Shown here: positions 34,982 to 44,826 of the stretch, piece by piece | How positions within the stretch are numbered: position 1 is the first letter of the stretch | Layout: each line of letters starts with the position of its first letter | Source: Aureispira anguillae | GTDB taxonomy: Bacteria; Bacteroidota; Bacteroidia; Chitinophagales; Saprospiraceae | Length of the DNA stretch: 64,000 bases | Direction: 5' to 3' | NCBI RefSeq assembly: GCF_026000115.1 | Contig: NZ_AP026867.1 | Location: forward strand, 3,467,716-3,531,715 | The notes under the pieces: generated by a model | Database searches by the model: none | What the model saw: only the letters and a program-made list of their open reading frames with translations | Told to the model about the DNA's origin: nothing | Position numbers and translations under genes: made by a program

Positions 34982-36964
34982 TTACTGCTTAATAAAATTA
35001 GAGGTATATGTTTTTTCTGAAACCCCTACAACACTAATGATATAAGCACCTGCTGGTAGTTCATTAAAGTCAATCGCTTCTCTTGTATTCTGACCACTAA
35101 GCGAAATATTTTTAATCAAAGTGCCGATACTTGAACGTATTTGAATGCCTTGAATAGCTTCGTCTTGTAAGGTTGCTACTAATACCCCATTGGTAGGATT
35201 GGGATAAATACTTAGTGCTTCTTCTCTCTCGGATAGTGTTGCTGCTGAGGAATGTCCTTGCTCAATTAATTCTACAATTTTTGCTATTTGCTCAGGAGTT
35301 AACTGAAATCCATTATTCGATTCGGCAAAGTTATAAGTGAGTTGATAAGCAAAATCGCTCGCATAACAACCGCATTCTCGTTGATAAATCCCAATAACGT
35401 AAAGAGTGTTAGGGGCAAAAACATAATCGGGGAATGTAGTCGTTAAGTCCCAAGGGCTACCACTAGTGCCTGGAGGTACAACTGTATTTCCTGCTTGATT
35501 GCCACTGGCTAATGTTCCTATATCAATCCCCAAAGGAGATACATTATTTACTTCTGCAACAAACCAAGCGTATTCACAATCTCCTGCAATACTATCATCA
35601 GCAACACTAATATTGTTTACAGATGCTGTAATTTGCTGATTGCTACCTTGGTGTTGTACGGTGATATTAAGACCAGGGCTTGCTAATTTAAGGACAGCAA
35701 TATCATCAATTGCTAAATCATTTCCATCCCCATTACCATTTTCATCTAAAATAATACGGATTAATTCTGTAGTGCTAGTTGCCGTAAAATTCATTTCCAC
35801 CGATTGCCAATCGCAGGGGTCTGTAGGAGTAGTTGAGATTGTTGCTGTAGTCGTACTCCCTCCTGCCTGTAGGGTAATCTTAGGTAATACATCAAACGTG
35901 CATTGCGGCATATTTTTAAAGTTGACACAGAATTTATAACGTTCTCCTTCTTCTAACCCTGTAATAGGTTGTCCCCAGATGGTGTTACTCCCCGCTTGTT
36001 GCGTTCTTCCATTTACTAACATAAAGTTACTGTTATTTGGAAAATTGCCTGAACAAAAAGAATGGTCTGCTACAGTAGCACCAAAAGCTGCTGCGGTTGT
36101 TGTTACTTCATATTCACCAGGAAAAGTTCCAACCGTATAAGTACTCAAAAAACCAGTATTTCCAGCTTCAAAGTTACCATTTTGTACTAGGTTATTTCCA
36201 TCACAGCAGTAATCACCATCAGGACCATTGTCTTGAACAACCATGCAAAAATTATCGACAGCAACATATTTGCCTCCTTGTATAATAGCATCAGATGATG
36301 CAATAGCAATATGCGTTATATTTCCTGTTAAGGCAAGGCCATTGGTACTAAAAGAAAAAGTCATACTATTATAGGTATCATCACACTGATTGGGAACAGG
36401 TACGGTACCTAACAACACTATTTCTTGCGGCAAGCCACTTGCCGAGAATAAATTAACATTAAGAGGCGTATGGGATGCTGTTGGGCTATTAGCATATACA
36501 TAACCTCCTGGATAATTAGGATCATAAATACCATAAACACTAATCTCTGCATCACCAGAACCATGTAAGCAAGCAATGTCAAAGGAAAAGGCATAGTTAC
36601 CTGTATTTAAGGGAACAGGAGTAGCCAACTCATTGAGCATACCTTCTCGCCAAGTACTATTGGATAGATTTCGGCTATCAATCCATAAACTACCATAATC
36701 TCCTGATGCGGGAGAAGGCGGCGCACCAATAGCAGCATTAAATTGATCATAGTAATCTGCTTCACTGTTTCCTGCCCAAATCTTGTCCCAACCGCTCGCA
36801 AGGGTTATATTATTACTTACATTCGTTGGTACGCCAATTTCAAAATCTCCATTGGTAAAAAAATTACCAGGACAAAAAGTAGAATTTTGCGCCATTACAG
36901 CTTGAACACTGCAACCCAATATCAGCAGCAATGCCATTATAAATTTTGATTTTTTACACATCAT
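34982..36964 (-). CDS. Secreted T9SS cargo protein with carbohydrate-binding-like domains
   Basis: The start at 36964 gives MMCKKSKFIMALLLILGC, a good signal peptide (660 residues); ATG at 37009 is an in-frame alternative. Two similar domains with NGDFEIG (about 30) and NGNFEAG (about 260) resemble CBM4/9/6-type jelly-rolls with Trp and Asn-rich loops. A type A T9SS sorting domain ends the protein (LSIYPNPTNG start, AGAYIISVVG end). No catalytic residues are visible, so adhesion or glycan binding is inferred. Confidence 0.85.
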   Translation of the reverse strand: MMCKKSKFIMALLLILGCSVQAVMAQNSTFCPGNFFTNGDFEIGVPTNVSNNITLASGWDKIWAGNSEADYYDQFNAAIGAPPSPASGDYGSLWIDSRNLSNSTWREGMLNELATPVPLNTGNYAFSFDIACLHGSGDAEISVYGIYDPNYPGGYVYANSPTASHTPLNVNLFSASGLPQEIVLLGTVPVPNQCDDTYNSMTFSFSTNGLALTGNITHIAIASSDAIIQGGKYVAVDNFCMVVQDNGPDGDYCCDGNNLVQNGNFEAGNTGFLSTYTVGTFPGEYEVTTTAAAFGATVADHSFCSGNFPNNSNFMLVNGRTQQAGSNTIWGQPITGLEEGERYKFCVNFKNMPQCTFDVLPKITLQAGGSTTTATISTTPTDPCDWQSVEMNFTATSTTELIRIILDENGNGDGNDLAIDDIAVLKLASPGLNITVQHQGSNQQITASVNNISVADDSIAGDCEYAWFVAEVNNVSPLGIDIGTLASGNQAGNTVVPPGTSGSPWDLTTTFPDYVFAPNTLYVIGIYQRECGCYASDFAYQLTYNFAESNNGFQLTPEQIAKIVELIEQGHSSAATLSEREEALSIYPNPTNGVLVATLQDEAIQGIQIRSSIGTLIKNISLSGQNTREAIDFNELPAGAYIISVVGVSEKTYTSNFIKQ

Positions 36965-37338
36965 AATGTATTGTATTTGAATTAAAAATAGAGGTATCAG
37001 AGATGTCATTAATAGGCTCTTTTTCGTTCACCTATTTAAGTATTTTTTTCTCTCTTATTTATTATTATAATCTATTTATAGGACTAATGTTGGTAGAAAT
37101 AGTTATTCGTATGGATTGGTTTATCCTTTGCACCTCTCAACTTATCCAACTCATTATCAACAACTTTTATTTTTTATTTTATATTTTTCTAACTAATATT
37201 TTTTTGCTTATAACAATATTAATCCCGTTATTTGCTAATAACAGCCCCTTTTAACCTCCACAAACTATCAATCTAAATATTACGACTCAATAGCTTCACC
37301 TACTGCAACAAGTAGGCTGTCCAAACAAGGATTAAAAC
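36965..37338. other. Leader gap between T9SS cargo and propeller kinase
   Basis: Contains the longer-start alternative of the cargo gene and AT-rich DNA. A hydrophobic 83-codon frame (37003-37254) runs here but is discussed as rejected. No repeat copy seen. Confidence 0.5.
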
Positions 37339-40300
37339 ATGCAAAAATCGCTTCTGTCCTATAAGCAACCCACATTTTACCTGCAAATAATGCCCTTTCT
37401 ATCTATTCCCCGTCTGCCACTATGGTGGGGTCTATGCATGCTCTTGGGCGTATCGAATATTCAAGGACAATCCCCCTATCTAAAGCATTTTTCTTTTTCT
37501 GAAGGCCTCCCCTCCAACACGGTGTATGCTGTTTATCAAGACAAACAAGGTTACATTTGGTTTGGAACAAACCTTGGTGTTTGTCGATATAACGGCTATG
37601 AAATAGAAAACTTTATTAATAAAGAAGGGATACCTGATTTAGATATTTTTGGCTTTTATGAAGACAGCCAAGACCGCTTGTGGTTTCGCACTTTTAATGG
37701 CAAATTAGGCTATTATAAAAATGGGCAGTTCTATAACGAAAATTTCGATTGCGCTTTGCGTGTAAAGAATCCAAGTAGTTTGATTGCAAGCATTCAGGAG
37801 TATAAAGGCTCCATTTATTTCACTTATTTTAGAAAAAGGATATTGCAATTAGATTCCACTACTAAGCAACTGCACGATATTAAACTAGATAAAAATGCTG
37901 ATTTAGTACAGCTTTATAATAATAAAATACTAACAGCCTTACGAGATTGTGATTCCTTTAAGGTTCATTCTTTGGGAGCATTAAAAACACTAAAAAAGAT
38001 CCCCTGTCCTTCTTTTCTAGAGTTATCGAGAAGTGCTTCCTACAAAGAGGGTTGGTTATTCTCTAACTACAAAACATTAAGGTATTTAGACCTTAAAAAA
38101 GGTACCAATACACTCTTAACTAGTTTTAAACGAGACATTATAGCGATTCATACCATTGATTCCTTGGTTTGGGTAGGGACATTTGATGGCGCTTATCTCC
38201 TCCGAATAAAAAACGATAGTTCTATTACTATTTTGTCTAGTGTTCTCCGTGGTAAAAAGGTAACGGCTATTTGCAAAGACTTTGAAGGAGGATTATGGTT
38301 TAGCACCTTAAACAATGGGGTATATTATGATTATAATACGAACTTAAATATTCACTATTCTACCAAAAATAAAACCGAAGCACTAGGGACAATCTCTTCG
38401 CTGTCCGTTGATCAAGACCAAAGAACTTGGTTAGGTTTTTCCAAAAACAAATACGGCTATGGATACCCGCCAAACATAACTTTTAAAGAATTCAGTAGGT
38501 ATAAGCACCATGAAGTTCGCCGCATTGCATTCTTGGGAAATAAAGTTTGGGGCTTGGGAGGTAGTATTTTGGGTCTAATAAAAAATAAGAACAAAAATCT
38601 TAGCAAAATACCTCAATTAATTTTTGCTGCAAAAGCAATTCTTTTGGATGAAGAAGGCAATTACCTAATTGGTGGCAATCCTGGTTTGTTAAAAATTCCT
38701 CAAGAATTGCCTCCTAGCCACACAGAGAAGTACAGTACCTTGTTAAATCGCATTCCGCTTAAATTTCGCTTAATAAAAGATAGGGTAAATTACCTGCATA
38801 AAGATCTACAAAAACAAGTATGGCTAGGCTTATACAAAGGGCTATTTAAATTGGAGGGCAACCAAATCCTAGAAATTAAATTTAAAGGAAAATCACTTGA
38901 AGATATTAGAGGAATTTGTAACTATGATTGGCAAACATTCTTGGTAACAACCAGCCAACAAGGTGTTTTTGTGGTAAAAAATAACCAAGTTGTACAAAAC
39001 ATTGGGGTTGCTGATGGGCTCAATGCTATGAATTGCTTTAAATGTATTGTCGATCAGAAAAAAAGAGCTTGGATAAATACTTCTAAAGGCATCAATTTAT
39101 TGTCTGGGATAAACGATTCTATCAAAATCCAAGACATATCTTTTGAGTTAGGTTTGCAAAATGAAAAAATTGTCGATATTGCCTTGTCAAATGATACCTT
39201 ATTGTTTGCTACACCAGACGAAGTTTTGTCTTATTTTCCTCAATCCGCTCCCCTTTCGTCGCCTCCCATTTTAATCATAGATGAAGTTCGTGTCAATAAT
39301 ATTCCTCAAGTCAATATTAACAATTTAGAACTAAAGCCACACCAAAATAATTTAAGAATTGCATTTACTGCCTTGTCTTACAAAAATAACAAAGCGATTA
39401 AGTATTTGTATAAATTGATTGGGGTGGCTCATAAATGGACGACCACCACCCATCGAGCCATTTCTTTTGATGCCTTACCAGCAGGTCGTTATACCTTTCA
39501 ACTCAAAGCGATTAATTTGAGAGGAATTGAAAGTCAGTTATTGGAGGTCAACTTTACAATTGCACAACCCTTTCACAGGAGTATTTATTTTTTTCTACTA
39601 ATCTTATTGGGCTTAGGCTTTCTATTTTACCTATTGCTCAAAATTAGAATTACAAAGTTAAAACAAAAGCATGAAGTTGAGCAACGAACCATACTGAACC
39701 AAAAGAAAAAAGCAGAGCTAGAGGGAGAACTCAGAGTCTTAGAGCAACAAGCGCTTCGATTGCAGATGAATCCCCATTTTATCTTTAATGCACTAAATAC
39801 CATCAAAGGCTATTATTCTAGCAAAGATATTCAAAAGGCTAATACTTATATCAGCAAATTTTCTCACCTTCTGCGTATTATATTAGAACACAAAAAACGA
39901 ACCATCAGCTTAGCCAAAGAAAGAGAGTTGTTAAACCTATATCTCAAATTGGTGATGTTGCAATACAATACAAACTTTGAGTTTTCATTCACTATTGATC
40001 CTTCCATTAACCCCTATGAGGTCGTCATTCCCTCTATGTTGCTACAGCCTTTTGTCGAAAATGCAATCATACATGGCATTTCAACCATGCTAAAAAATGG
40101 AAAAATAACAATCAATATACAAAGAAAAGATTCCCAACTATATTGCTCTATTCGAGACAATGGAATCGGAAGAAAAGCGGCCAAGCAACATAGATTTAGC
40201 AAGACCAATCGGGTCAATGCTATTGATATTACCAAAAGACGTTTAGAGTTGATACAGGAAGAGAGTGAAGGAGAGGCTTCTATTTTTATTAATGATTTAT

Positions 40301-40368
40301 ACAATGAGCAGCACCAAGCCTTAGGAACAGAGATCATGCTCATTTTACCTTATAAAGAAGAATGGTGA
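37339..40368 (+). CDS. Hybrid two-component propeller sensor kinase (LytS-type)
   Basis: The 1009-residue protein has a signal segment, then about 680 residues of two-component-regulator propeller repeats (motifs such as YIWFGTNLGVCRYNG and LWFSTLNNGVYY), then a Y_Y_Y domain (about 690-750). One membrane helix (about 752-772) leads to a coiled coil and a His_kinase domain with H813 in QMNPHFIFNALN. N- and G-box-like PFVENAIIHG and DNGIGRKAA complete the ATPase. Such proteins sense extracellular glycans or other polymers in Bacteroidota. It overlaps the regulator by 7 bp. ATG at 37390 is an alternative start with a cleaner signal. Confidence 0.92.
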   Translation: MQKSLLSYKQPTFYLQIMPFLSIPRLPLWWGLCMLLGVSNIQGQSPYLKHFSFSEGLPSNTVYAVYQDKQGYIWFGTNLGVCRYNGYEIENFINKEGIPDLDIFGFYEDSQDRLWFRTFNGKLGYYKNGQFYNENFDCALRVKNPSSLIASIQEYKGSIYFTYFRKRILQLDSTTKQLHDIKLDKNADLVQLYNNKILTALRDCDSFKVHSLGALKTLKKIPCPSFLELSRSASYKEGWLFSNYKTLRYLDLKKGTNTLLTSFKRDIIAIHTIDSLVWVGTFDGAYLLRIKNDSSITILSSVLRGKKVTAICKDFEGGLWFSTLNNGVYYDYNTNLNIHYSTKNKTEALGTISSLSVDQDQRTWLGFSKNKYGYGYPPNITFKEFSRYKHHEVRRIAFLGNKVWGLGGSILGLIKNKNKNLSKIPQLIFAAKAILLDEEGNYLIGGNPGLLKIPQELPPSHTEKYSTLLNRIPLKFRLIKDRVNYLHKDLQKQVWLGLYKGLFKLEGNQILEIKFKGKSLEDIRGICNYDWQTFLVTTSQQGVFVVKNNQVVQNIGVADGLNAMNCFKCIVDQKKRAWINTSKGINLLSGINDSIKIQDISFELGLQNEKIVDIALSNDTLLFATPDEVLSYFPQSAPLSSPPILIIDEVRVNNIPQVNINNLELKPHQNNLRIAFTALSYKNNKAIKYLYKLIGVAHKWTTTTHRAISFDALPAGRYTFQLKAINLRGIESQLLEVNFTIAQPFHRSIYFFLLILLGLGFLFYLLLKIRITKLKQKHEVEQRTILNQKKKAELEGELRVLEQQALRLQMNPHFIFNALNTIKGYYSSKDIQKANTYISKFSHLLRIILEHKKRTISLAKERELLNLYLKLVMLQYNTNFEFSFTIDPSINPYEVVIPSMLLQPFVENAIIHGISTMLKNGKITINIQRKDSQLYCSIRDNGIGRKAAKQHRFSKTNRVNAIDITKRRLELIQEESEGEASIFINDLYNEQHQALGTEIMLILPYKEEW

Positions 40369-41102
40369 AATATAAATGTGTTATAATTGACGATGAAATG
40401 CAAGCAATTAATGCCTTGCAACACGAATTAAAAGAAAATTGCCCTGAAATAGCAATCATAGGTCAAGCGAATAGCGTGGCTACCGCTGTTGTTGAAATCA
40501 ATGAAAAAAAACCCGAATTAATTTTTTTAGATATTCGGCTCACAGATGGTCTTGGGTTTAATGTATTGGAACAAATAAATGACGATAACATCAAGGTTAT
40601 TTTTACAACTGCCTACAGCGAGCACGCCATCCAAGCGTTTCGTTTTAATGCAATTGATTACTTATTAAAGCCCATTGAGGGCATCGAATTAGTACGGGCT
40701 GTGCAAAAAATATTAAAGGCTGAAAACAGTCAATTAAAACAACGAATCAAGTCCTTATTAGCACCTGCAAAAGGAGACAAAAAAATAGCCATTGCTACCT
40801 CAGAGGGAATCCATCTATTTCCACTACAAACAATTGTAAAGCTCAATTCTGAACGCAATTATACAAGAGTGTATTTCTCTGATGGCAAAACGCTCTTATC
40901 TGCCAAAACACTCAAAGAATTTGAAGGGCTTTTAGCTCCCTACCAATTTATGCGAGTCCACCAATCGTATATCATCCACCTAATACATATTAAGAGTTAT
41001 ATGAGCAAGGATGGTGGATATATTTTAATGGAAGATGAATCTACTGTTCCTTTGGCCTCTCGAAAAAAGAGTCAATTATTAGAGGAGTTGAAGAAGTTAT
41101 AA
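40362..41102 (+). CDS. LytTR-family response regulator, partner of the propeller kinase
   Basis: The 246-residue protein has a receiver domain (IIDDE, phospho-site FLDIRLTDG, FTTAYSEHA, KP at LLKPIEG) and a C-terminal LytTR domain (IVKLNSERNYTRVYF onward). Overlap of start and the kinase stop shows translational coupling. Its target genes are not known. Confidence 0.94.
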   Translation: MVKYKCVIIDDEMQAINALQHELKENCPEIAIIGQANSVATAVVEINEKKPELIFLDIRLTDGLGFNVLEQINDDNIKVIFTTAYSEHAIQAFRFNAIDYLLKPIEGIELVRAVQKILKAENSQLKQRIKSLLAPAKGDKKIAIATSEGIHLFPLQTIVKLNSERNYTRVYFSDGKTLLSAKTLKEFEGLLAPYQFMRVHQSYIIHLIHIKSYMSKDGGYILMEDESTVPLASRKKSQLLEELKKL

Positions 41103-41501
41103 TTTTTTAGTATAAGATATAGGAGTGAGCCAGCAAGCTAGGTTTGGGGTGTCAAATTAAATGGCAGTGTACAAAGTTCTTTATAATCGTGAACTTTTTT
41201 CTATCAATAGTAGTTTACCCTACAAGTAATCTTCATTCATCCATCTAAAATATAGCGATCGCATGCGTTGGAAAGTACAAAAAGAACCTTCCAAACTTTG
41301 GATTTTGGTACAAGGTAATTGGGCTTCATTCATCTTCTGAAAATAGATGTTTAAAATTCTACTAATTTTAAATAGAAAATTCTATTTTCGCAACACTAAC
41401 TTTAAATTATTTAATCGATTAGTTGGCATGTACTCGCTCAACCTATTCCTACTTTATTAGGAGCACCAACCGCCAACTATTATTAATCCAATTATAGAAT
41501 A
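41103..41501. other. 399-bp gap with a short repeat core
   Basis: GTGAGCCAGCAAGCT at 41125-41139 is the core block of the mosaic repeat without ends. The rest is AT-rich; no coding frame seen. Confidence 0.5.
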
Positions 41502-43034
41502 ATGCAACATCAATATATTCAAGATTTTGCTCAATACGAAGATGGAACAGAAATCACCATCAAAGGCTGGATCGATAAGGCTCGTAACAGTAAAACCAAC
41601 CACTTTTTTGATTTTCGTGATGGAACTGGTTTTACACAGTGCATCGTTTCTTTAGATACAGTAGGTGAAGAGGCCTTTGAGCAAGCAAAGCGATTGACCA
41701 TTGAGAGTTCTGTTTCTTTTACAGGAAAAATTCTTCGCAACGAAAGAAGTCTTGGGGGCTATGAACTTCAGGTAACTACTTTTGAAATTTACCATATTGC
41801 TACTGATTTTCCGATTACAAAAACGGACAAAGAACATGGTCCTAACTTCTTAGAAGAACGTCGCCACCTTTGGTTGCGTAGAAGACGACAATGGGCAATC
41901 AACCGAGTACGTAACCAACTCATTATGGGAATTCATGAGTTTTTCCAACAAGATGGTTTTGTACAAATGGACGCACCGCTCATGACGGGTTCTGCCTGTG
42001 AGGGTACAACAGATTTGTTTGAAACAGACTTTTTTGGTCAGCCTGCTTATTTGTCTCAATCTGGGCAACTTTACGCAGAAGCGATGGCCATGGCCATGAA
42101 TAAAGTATATACCTTTGGTCCTACTTTCCGTTCTGAAAAATCAAATACGCCTCGTCATTTAGCGGAATTCTGGATGATTGAACCTGAAGTTGCCTTTGCT
42201 ACCAACGAAGACAACATGGTATTGATTGAGCGTTTTATCAAACATGTTATTGCTCGTGTCTTGGACAAATGCCAAACTGAATTTGAACTTTTGGGAAGGG
42301 ACACTTCTAAACTACAAGCAGTCGTAGACGGAGATTTTCCACAAGTTTCTTATTCTGATGCTGTTAAAATCTTAAATGGCTCAATGGATGTTGATGGCAA
42401 AAATGCCATTGCCTTGCAAGAAGAAGACTTAGCCGCAGCCAAAGCATTGATTGAGGCACATCAGCAAGAGATTGCAGATCGTGAAAAAGCCATCAAAGCG
42501 GGAATGAAAAAAGGCGCTCGCAAACACAGTGAGCAGGTTATCGCTAAATTGCAAGCAGAAATAAAAGTAGCAGAAGAACAACTGAGAAATATTCCAAAAT
42601 GGATTGAATCTGCCAAAAACTTTGAACACGGAGAAGACTTAGGAAGCTCTGATGAAACGGTTCTAACTCGTGTTTTCTCTACCCCTGTTATGGTTTATAA
42701 CTGGCCTACTAAAATCAAGGCTTTTTATATGAAAGAAGTAGAGGGGCAACCTGAATTTGTCAAGGGGGTAGATTTATTGGCACCAGATGGATTTGGAGAA
42801 ATCATTGGAGGTTCTGAAAGAGAAACCGATATTAATATCTTACTTAAGAAAATTGAAGAGCACGAATTAGATCAAGCTGATTTTGAATGGTACTTAGACT
42901 TGCGTCGCTTTGGTTCTGTTCCTCATGCTGGTTTTGGTTTGGGCTTAGAACGTTTGGTTCGTTGGTCTTGTGATCTACACCATGTTAGGGAAACCATTCC
43001 TTTCCCTCGTCGTTATGGGCACATCAAACCTTAA
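41502..43034 (+). CDS. asnS: Asparaginyl-tRNA synthetase
   Basis: The 510-residue class II enzyme charges tRNA-Asn. The N-terminal OB fold (residues 1-105, GWIDKARNSKTNHFFDFRDG) binds the anticodon. Motif 2 (FRSEKSNTPRHLAEFWMIEPE, near 210-230) and motif 3 (GFGLGLERLVRW, near 487) are intact. A charged helical insert of about 90 residues (near 285-375) makes it longer than the E. coli enzyme (466), as in other Bacteroidota. AsnRS is preferred over AspRS because of length, fold order and the FAxNEDN segment; a terminator follows the stop. Confidence 0.95.
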   Translation: MQHQYIQDFAQYEDGTEITIKGWIDKARNSKTNHFFDFRDGTGFTQCIVSLDTVGEEAFEQAKRLTIESSVSFTGKILRNERSLGGYELQVTTFEIYHIATDFPITKTDKEHGPNFLEERRHLWLRRRRQWAINRVRNQLIMGIHEFFQQDGFVQMDAPLMTGSACEGTTDLFETDFFGQPAYLSQSGQLYAEAMAMAMNKVYTFGPTFRSEKSNTPRHLAEFWMIEPEVAFATNEDNMVLIERFIKHVIARVLDKCQTEFELLGRDTSKLQAVVDGDFPQVSYSDAVKILNGSMDVDGKNAIALQEEDLAAAKALIEAHQQEIADREKAIKAGMKKGARKHSEQVIAKLQAEIKVAEEQLRNIPKWIESAKNFEHGEDLGSSDETVLTRVFSTPVMVYNWPTKIKAFYMKEVEGQPEFVKGVDLLAPDGFGEIIGGSERETDINILLKKIEEHELDQADFEWYLDLRRFGSVPHAGFGLGLERLVRWSCDLHHVRETIPFPRRYGHIKP

Positions 43035-43055
43035 TTTTTTAAGTAGACAACTTAT

Positions 43056-43090
43056 ACTGCATCTCTTAAGAAGGGGATGCAGTTTTTTAT
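43056..43090 (+). terminator. Terminator of asnS
   Basis: ACTGCATCTC pairs with GGGATGCAGT (one G-T pair), followed by six T, 22 bp after the stop. Confidence 0.9.
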
Positions 43091-43233
43091 AATAACAGCT
43101 AGGTCATCATCAACAAGATGATTAAATAGAAGTTGTTTTAATGAAACTGTTTTTCAGCTTTTTTTATATTTTTTTTTCTTAACTTAAAGTTCATTATTCT
43201 CCCCCATTGAAGTTAATTAAGCGTATTTTTAAA

Positions 43234-43282
43234 TACTCCACGGATTAGCTAGGTTGCTATTGCATCATTTTTAGTGGAATAA
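43234..43282 (+). repeat. Degenerate mosaic-repeat end (copy J)
   Basis: TACTCCACGG at 43234-43243 followed by GATTAGCTAGGTTGCTATTGC and an imperfect partner TTAGTGGAATA near 43271. It resembles the ends and 5' block of copies A and B. Lies 25 bp before the next start codon. Confidence 0.4.
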
Positions 43283-43306
43283 TAACTTCTTTATAAAAAA
43301 AAAGTA

Positions 43307-43765
43307 ATGAACAAAGCTGACCTCAAATTAGAATTAGAAAAAACGGAACAGACCACATTACAGTTCTTTGATCTGCCTCTTGACGATTTGCAAAAACGTT
43401 ATGCTCCTACCAAATGGAATATCCAGCAAGTTTTACATCATTTGGCAGATGCTGAAACAATCCTCTACGAACGAATTAGGCGGGTAATTAGTGGTCCCCA
43501 GCAGGTCTTGTGGACTTTTGACCAAGATCGTTTTTGTCAAGGGCTAGATTACGATAAGTTTCCGTTGAACATCAACAAAGATATTTACAAAGCAACCCGA
43601 AGAGCAATCATCTATATTTTGGAGCAGCATTATGATTCAAAAAAAGAGCTTGTTTTTATCCATAGTAAGATGGGAAAACGTACCTTGGGTGAAGAATTTA
43701 GAAAAGTGGCTTGGCACAATGAACACCACTTAAATCAAATTCGACAAGCCTTAAAATTTGGATGA
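43307..43765 (+). CDS. DinB-like (YfiT/DinB four-helix) protein
   Basis: The 152-residue protein matches the DinB fold: WNIQQVLHHLADAETILYERI near 36-56 with His and a C-terminal WHNEHHLNQIRQAL (about 135-148). The three-histidine metal site can be formed by H44/H45, H136 and H140. Members act as thiol transferases or metal-dependent hydrolases; the substrate is unknown. It stands alone between two repeat copies. Confidence 0.82.
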   Translation: MNKADLKLELEKTEQTTLQFFDLPLDDLQKRYAPTKWNIQQVLHHLADAETILYERIRRVISGPQQVLWTFDQDRFCQGLDYDKFPLNINKDIYKATRRAIIYILEQHYDSKKELVFIHSKMGKRTLGEEFRKVAWHNEHHLNQIRQALKFG

Positions 43766-43830
43766 ACCTACTAAGCAAAACGATCTAAAATACATCGCTT
43801 CAGGTAGATTCTTGATTTTTAGGATTCTCG

Positions 43831-43950
43831 ACTAGTTTAACTCGCTTTGCTCGTGAGTCAACAAGCTGGGTTAGCTACTGGTTCACTTTATTGCTACTAC
43901 GTGGTGTTACTAGTGTGCCTCGTGAGTCAGCAAGCTGTTCTTGTTCGATA
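43831..43950 (+). repeat. Mosaic intergenic repeat, copy F
   Basis: Two related blocks, CTCGTGAGTCAACAAGCTGGG and CTCGTGAGTCAGCAAGCTG (near 43850 and 43919), flank GCTACTACGTGGTGTTACTAG, a block shared with copy A. No paired ends are seen. It lies 86 bp before the next gene. Confidence 0.7.
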
Positions 43951-44035
43951 CTAAAAAATATACCAAAATTTAATCTAAAAATCGGTTGATACTTGCTATT
44001 TTAGTAGCAAAATAAATTGATTTTATAAACAAACA

Positions 44036-44791
44036 ATGAATTTAGAAAAACGATTAGCGGTCTTAATTGATGGCGATAATATACCTTCTGCCTACGTTAA
44101 AGAAATGATGGAAGAAATCGCCAAATATGGCAATCCTACCATTAAAAGAATTTATGGCGACTGGACCAAACCCAACCTCAATAAATGGAAGTCAATGTTA
44201 TTGACTAATGCCATTACTCCTGTCCAACAATATGCTTATACCACAGGCAAAAATGCAACCGATTCTGCCATGATAATTGATGCAATGGACATTCTTTATT
44301 CTGGCAAAGTAGATGGTTTTTGTTTGGTCTCTAGCGATAGTGATTTTACTCGATTGGCAACACGGCTACGAGAAGCAGGAATGAATGTCATTGGGATTGG
44401 CGAACGCAAAACACCTGAGCCTTTTATTGTTGCCTGTGACCGTTTTATTTATATAGAAATCCTAAAACCAAAACCAGAAAAAACGAACACAACAAAAGGG
44501 AAAACTGTAGATAAAGCCAAAAAGGATGAGAAAGATGAGTACGAAAAAATTACGCCGAAGGTTATTCGCTTGATTACTTCTACTATTTCGGACATTGCGG
44601 GTGAAGATGGCTGGGCATTTTTGGGGGATGTTGGTTCTTTGTTGCAGAAAAAACAGCCTAACTTTGATGCTAGAAATTATGGCTTCCAAAAACTAACTCC
44701 ACTTATTCGTTCGATCAAAAAAATTGAAATTGACGAACGAGAATCAGGACGTAGTCGCTCCAAACTAATTTATGTAAGAGTCAATTTTTAA
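44036..44791 (+). CDS. NYN-domain nuclease-like protein with C-terminal LOTUS/OST-HTH domain
   Basis: The 251-residue protein has a NYN/LabA (PIN-like) domain: AVLIDGDNIP with D12 and D14, a second acidic site in NATDSAMIIDAMD, and SSDSDFTRL near 100. These are the metal-binding acids of the fold, so RNase activity is plausible. Residues about 175-250 form an OST-HTH/LOTUS domain (GWAFLGDVGSLLQKKQPNFD). NYN-LOTUS fusions in bacteria are linked to RNA processing; the substrate is unknown. It precedes a DUF4272 gene by 35 bp. Confidence 0.88.
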   Translation: MNLEKRLAVLIDGDNIPSAYVKEMMEEIAKYGNPTIKRIYGDWTKPNLNKWKSMLLTNAITPVQQYAYTTGKNATDSAMIIDAMDILYSGKVDGFCLVSSDSDFTRLATRLREAGMNVIGIGERKTPEPFIVACDRFIYIEILKPKPEKTNTTKGKTVDKAKKDEKDEYEKITPKVIRLITSTISDIAGEDGWAFLGDVGSLLQKKQPNFDARNYGFQKLTPLIRSIKKIEIDERESGRSRSKLIYVRVNF

Positions 44792-44826
44792 TCCTTTACC
44801 CTCCTAACTAATTTATACTATTTTTT

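Noticed and set aside
37003-37254. Hydrophobic 83-codon frame
   Set aside because: It lies over the alternative start of the cargo gene in very AT-rich DNA. Its Ile/Phe/Leu/Tyr composition is what random AT-rich DNA gives, and it has no leader or partner.
41502-43034. Aspartyl-tRNA synthetase for the gene named asnS
   Set aside because: AspRS of bacteria is longer and has the GAD insert; this protein has the AsnRS order and length.
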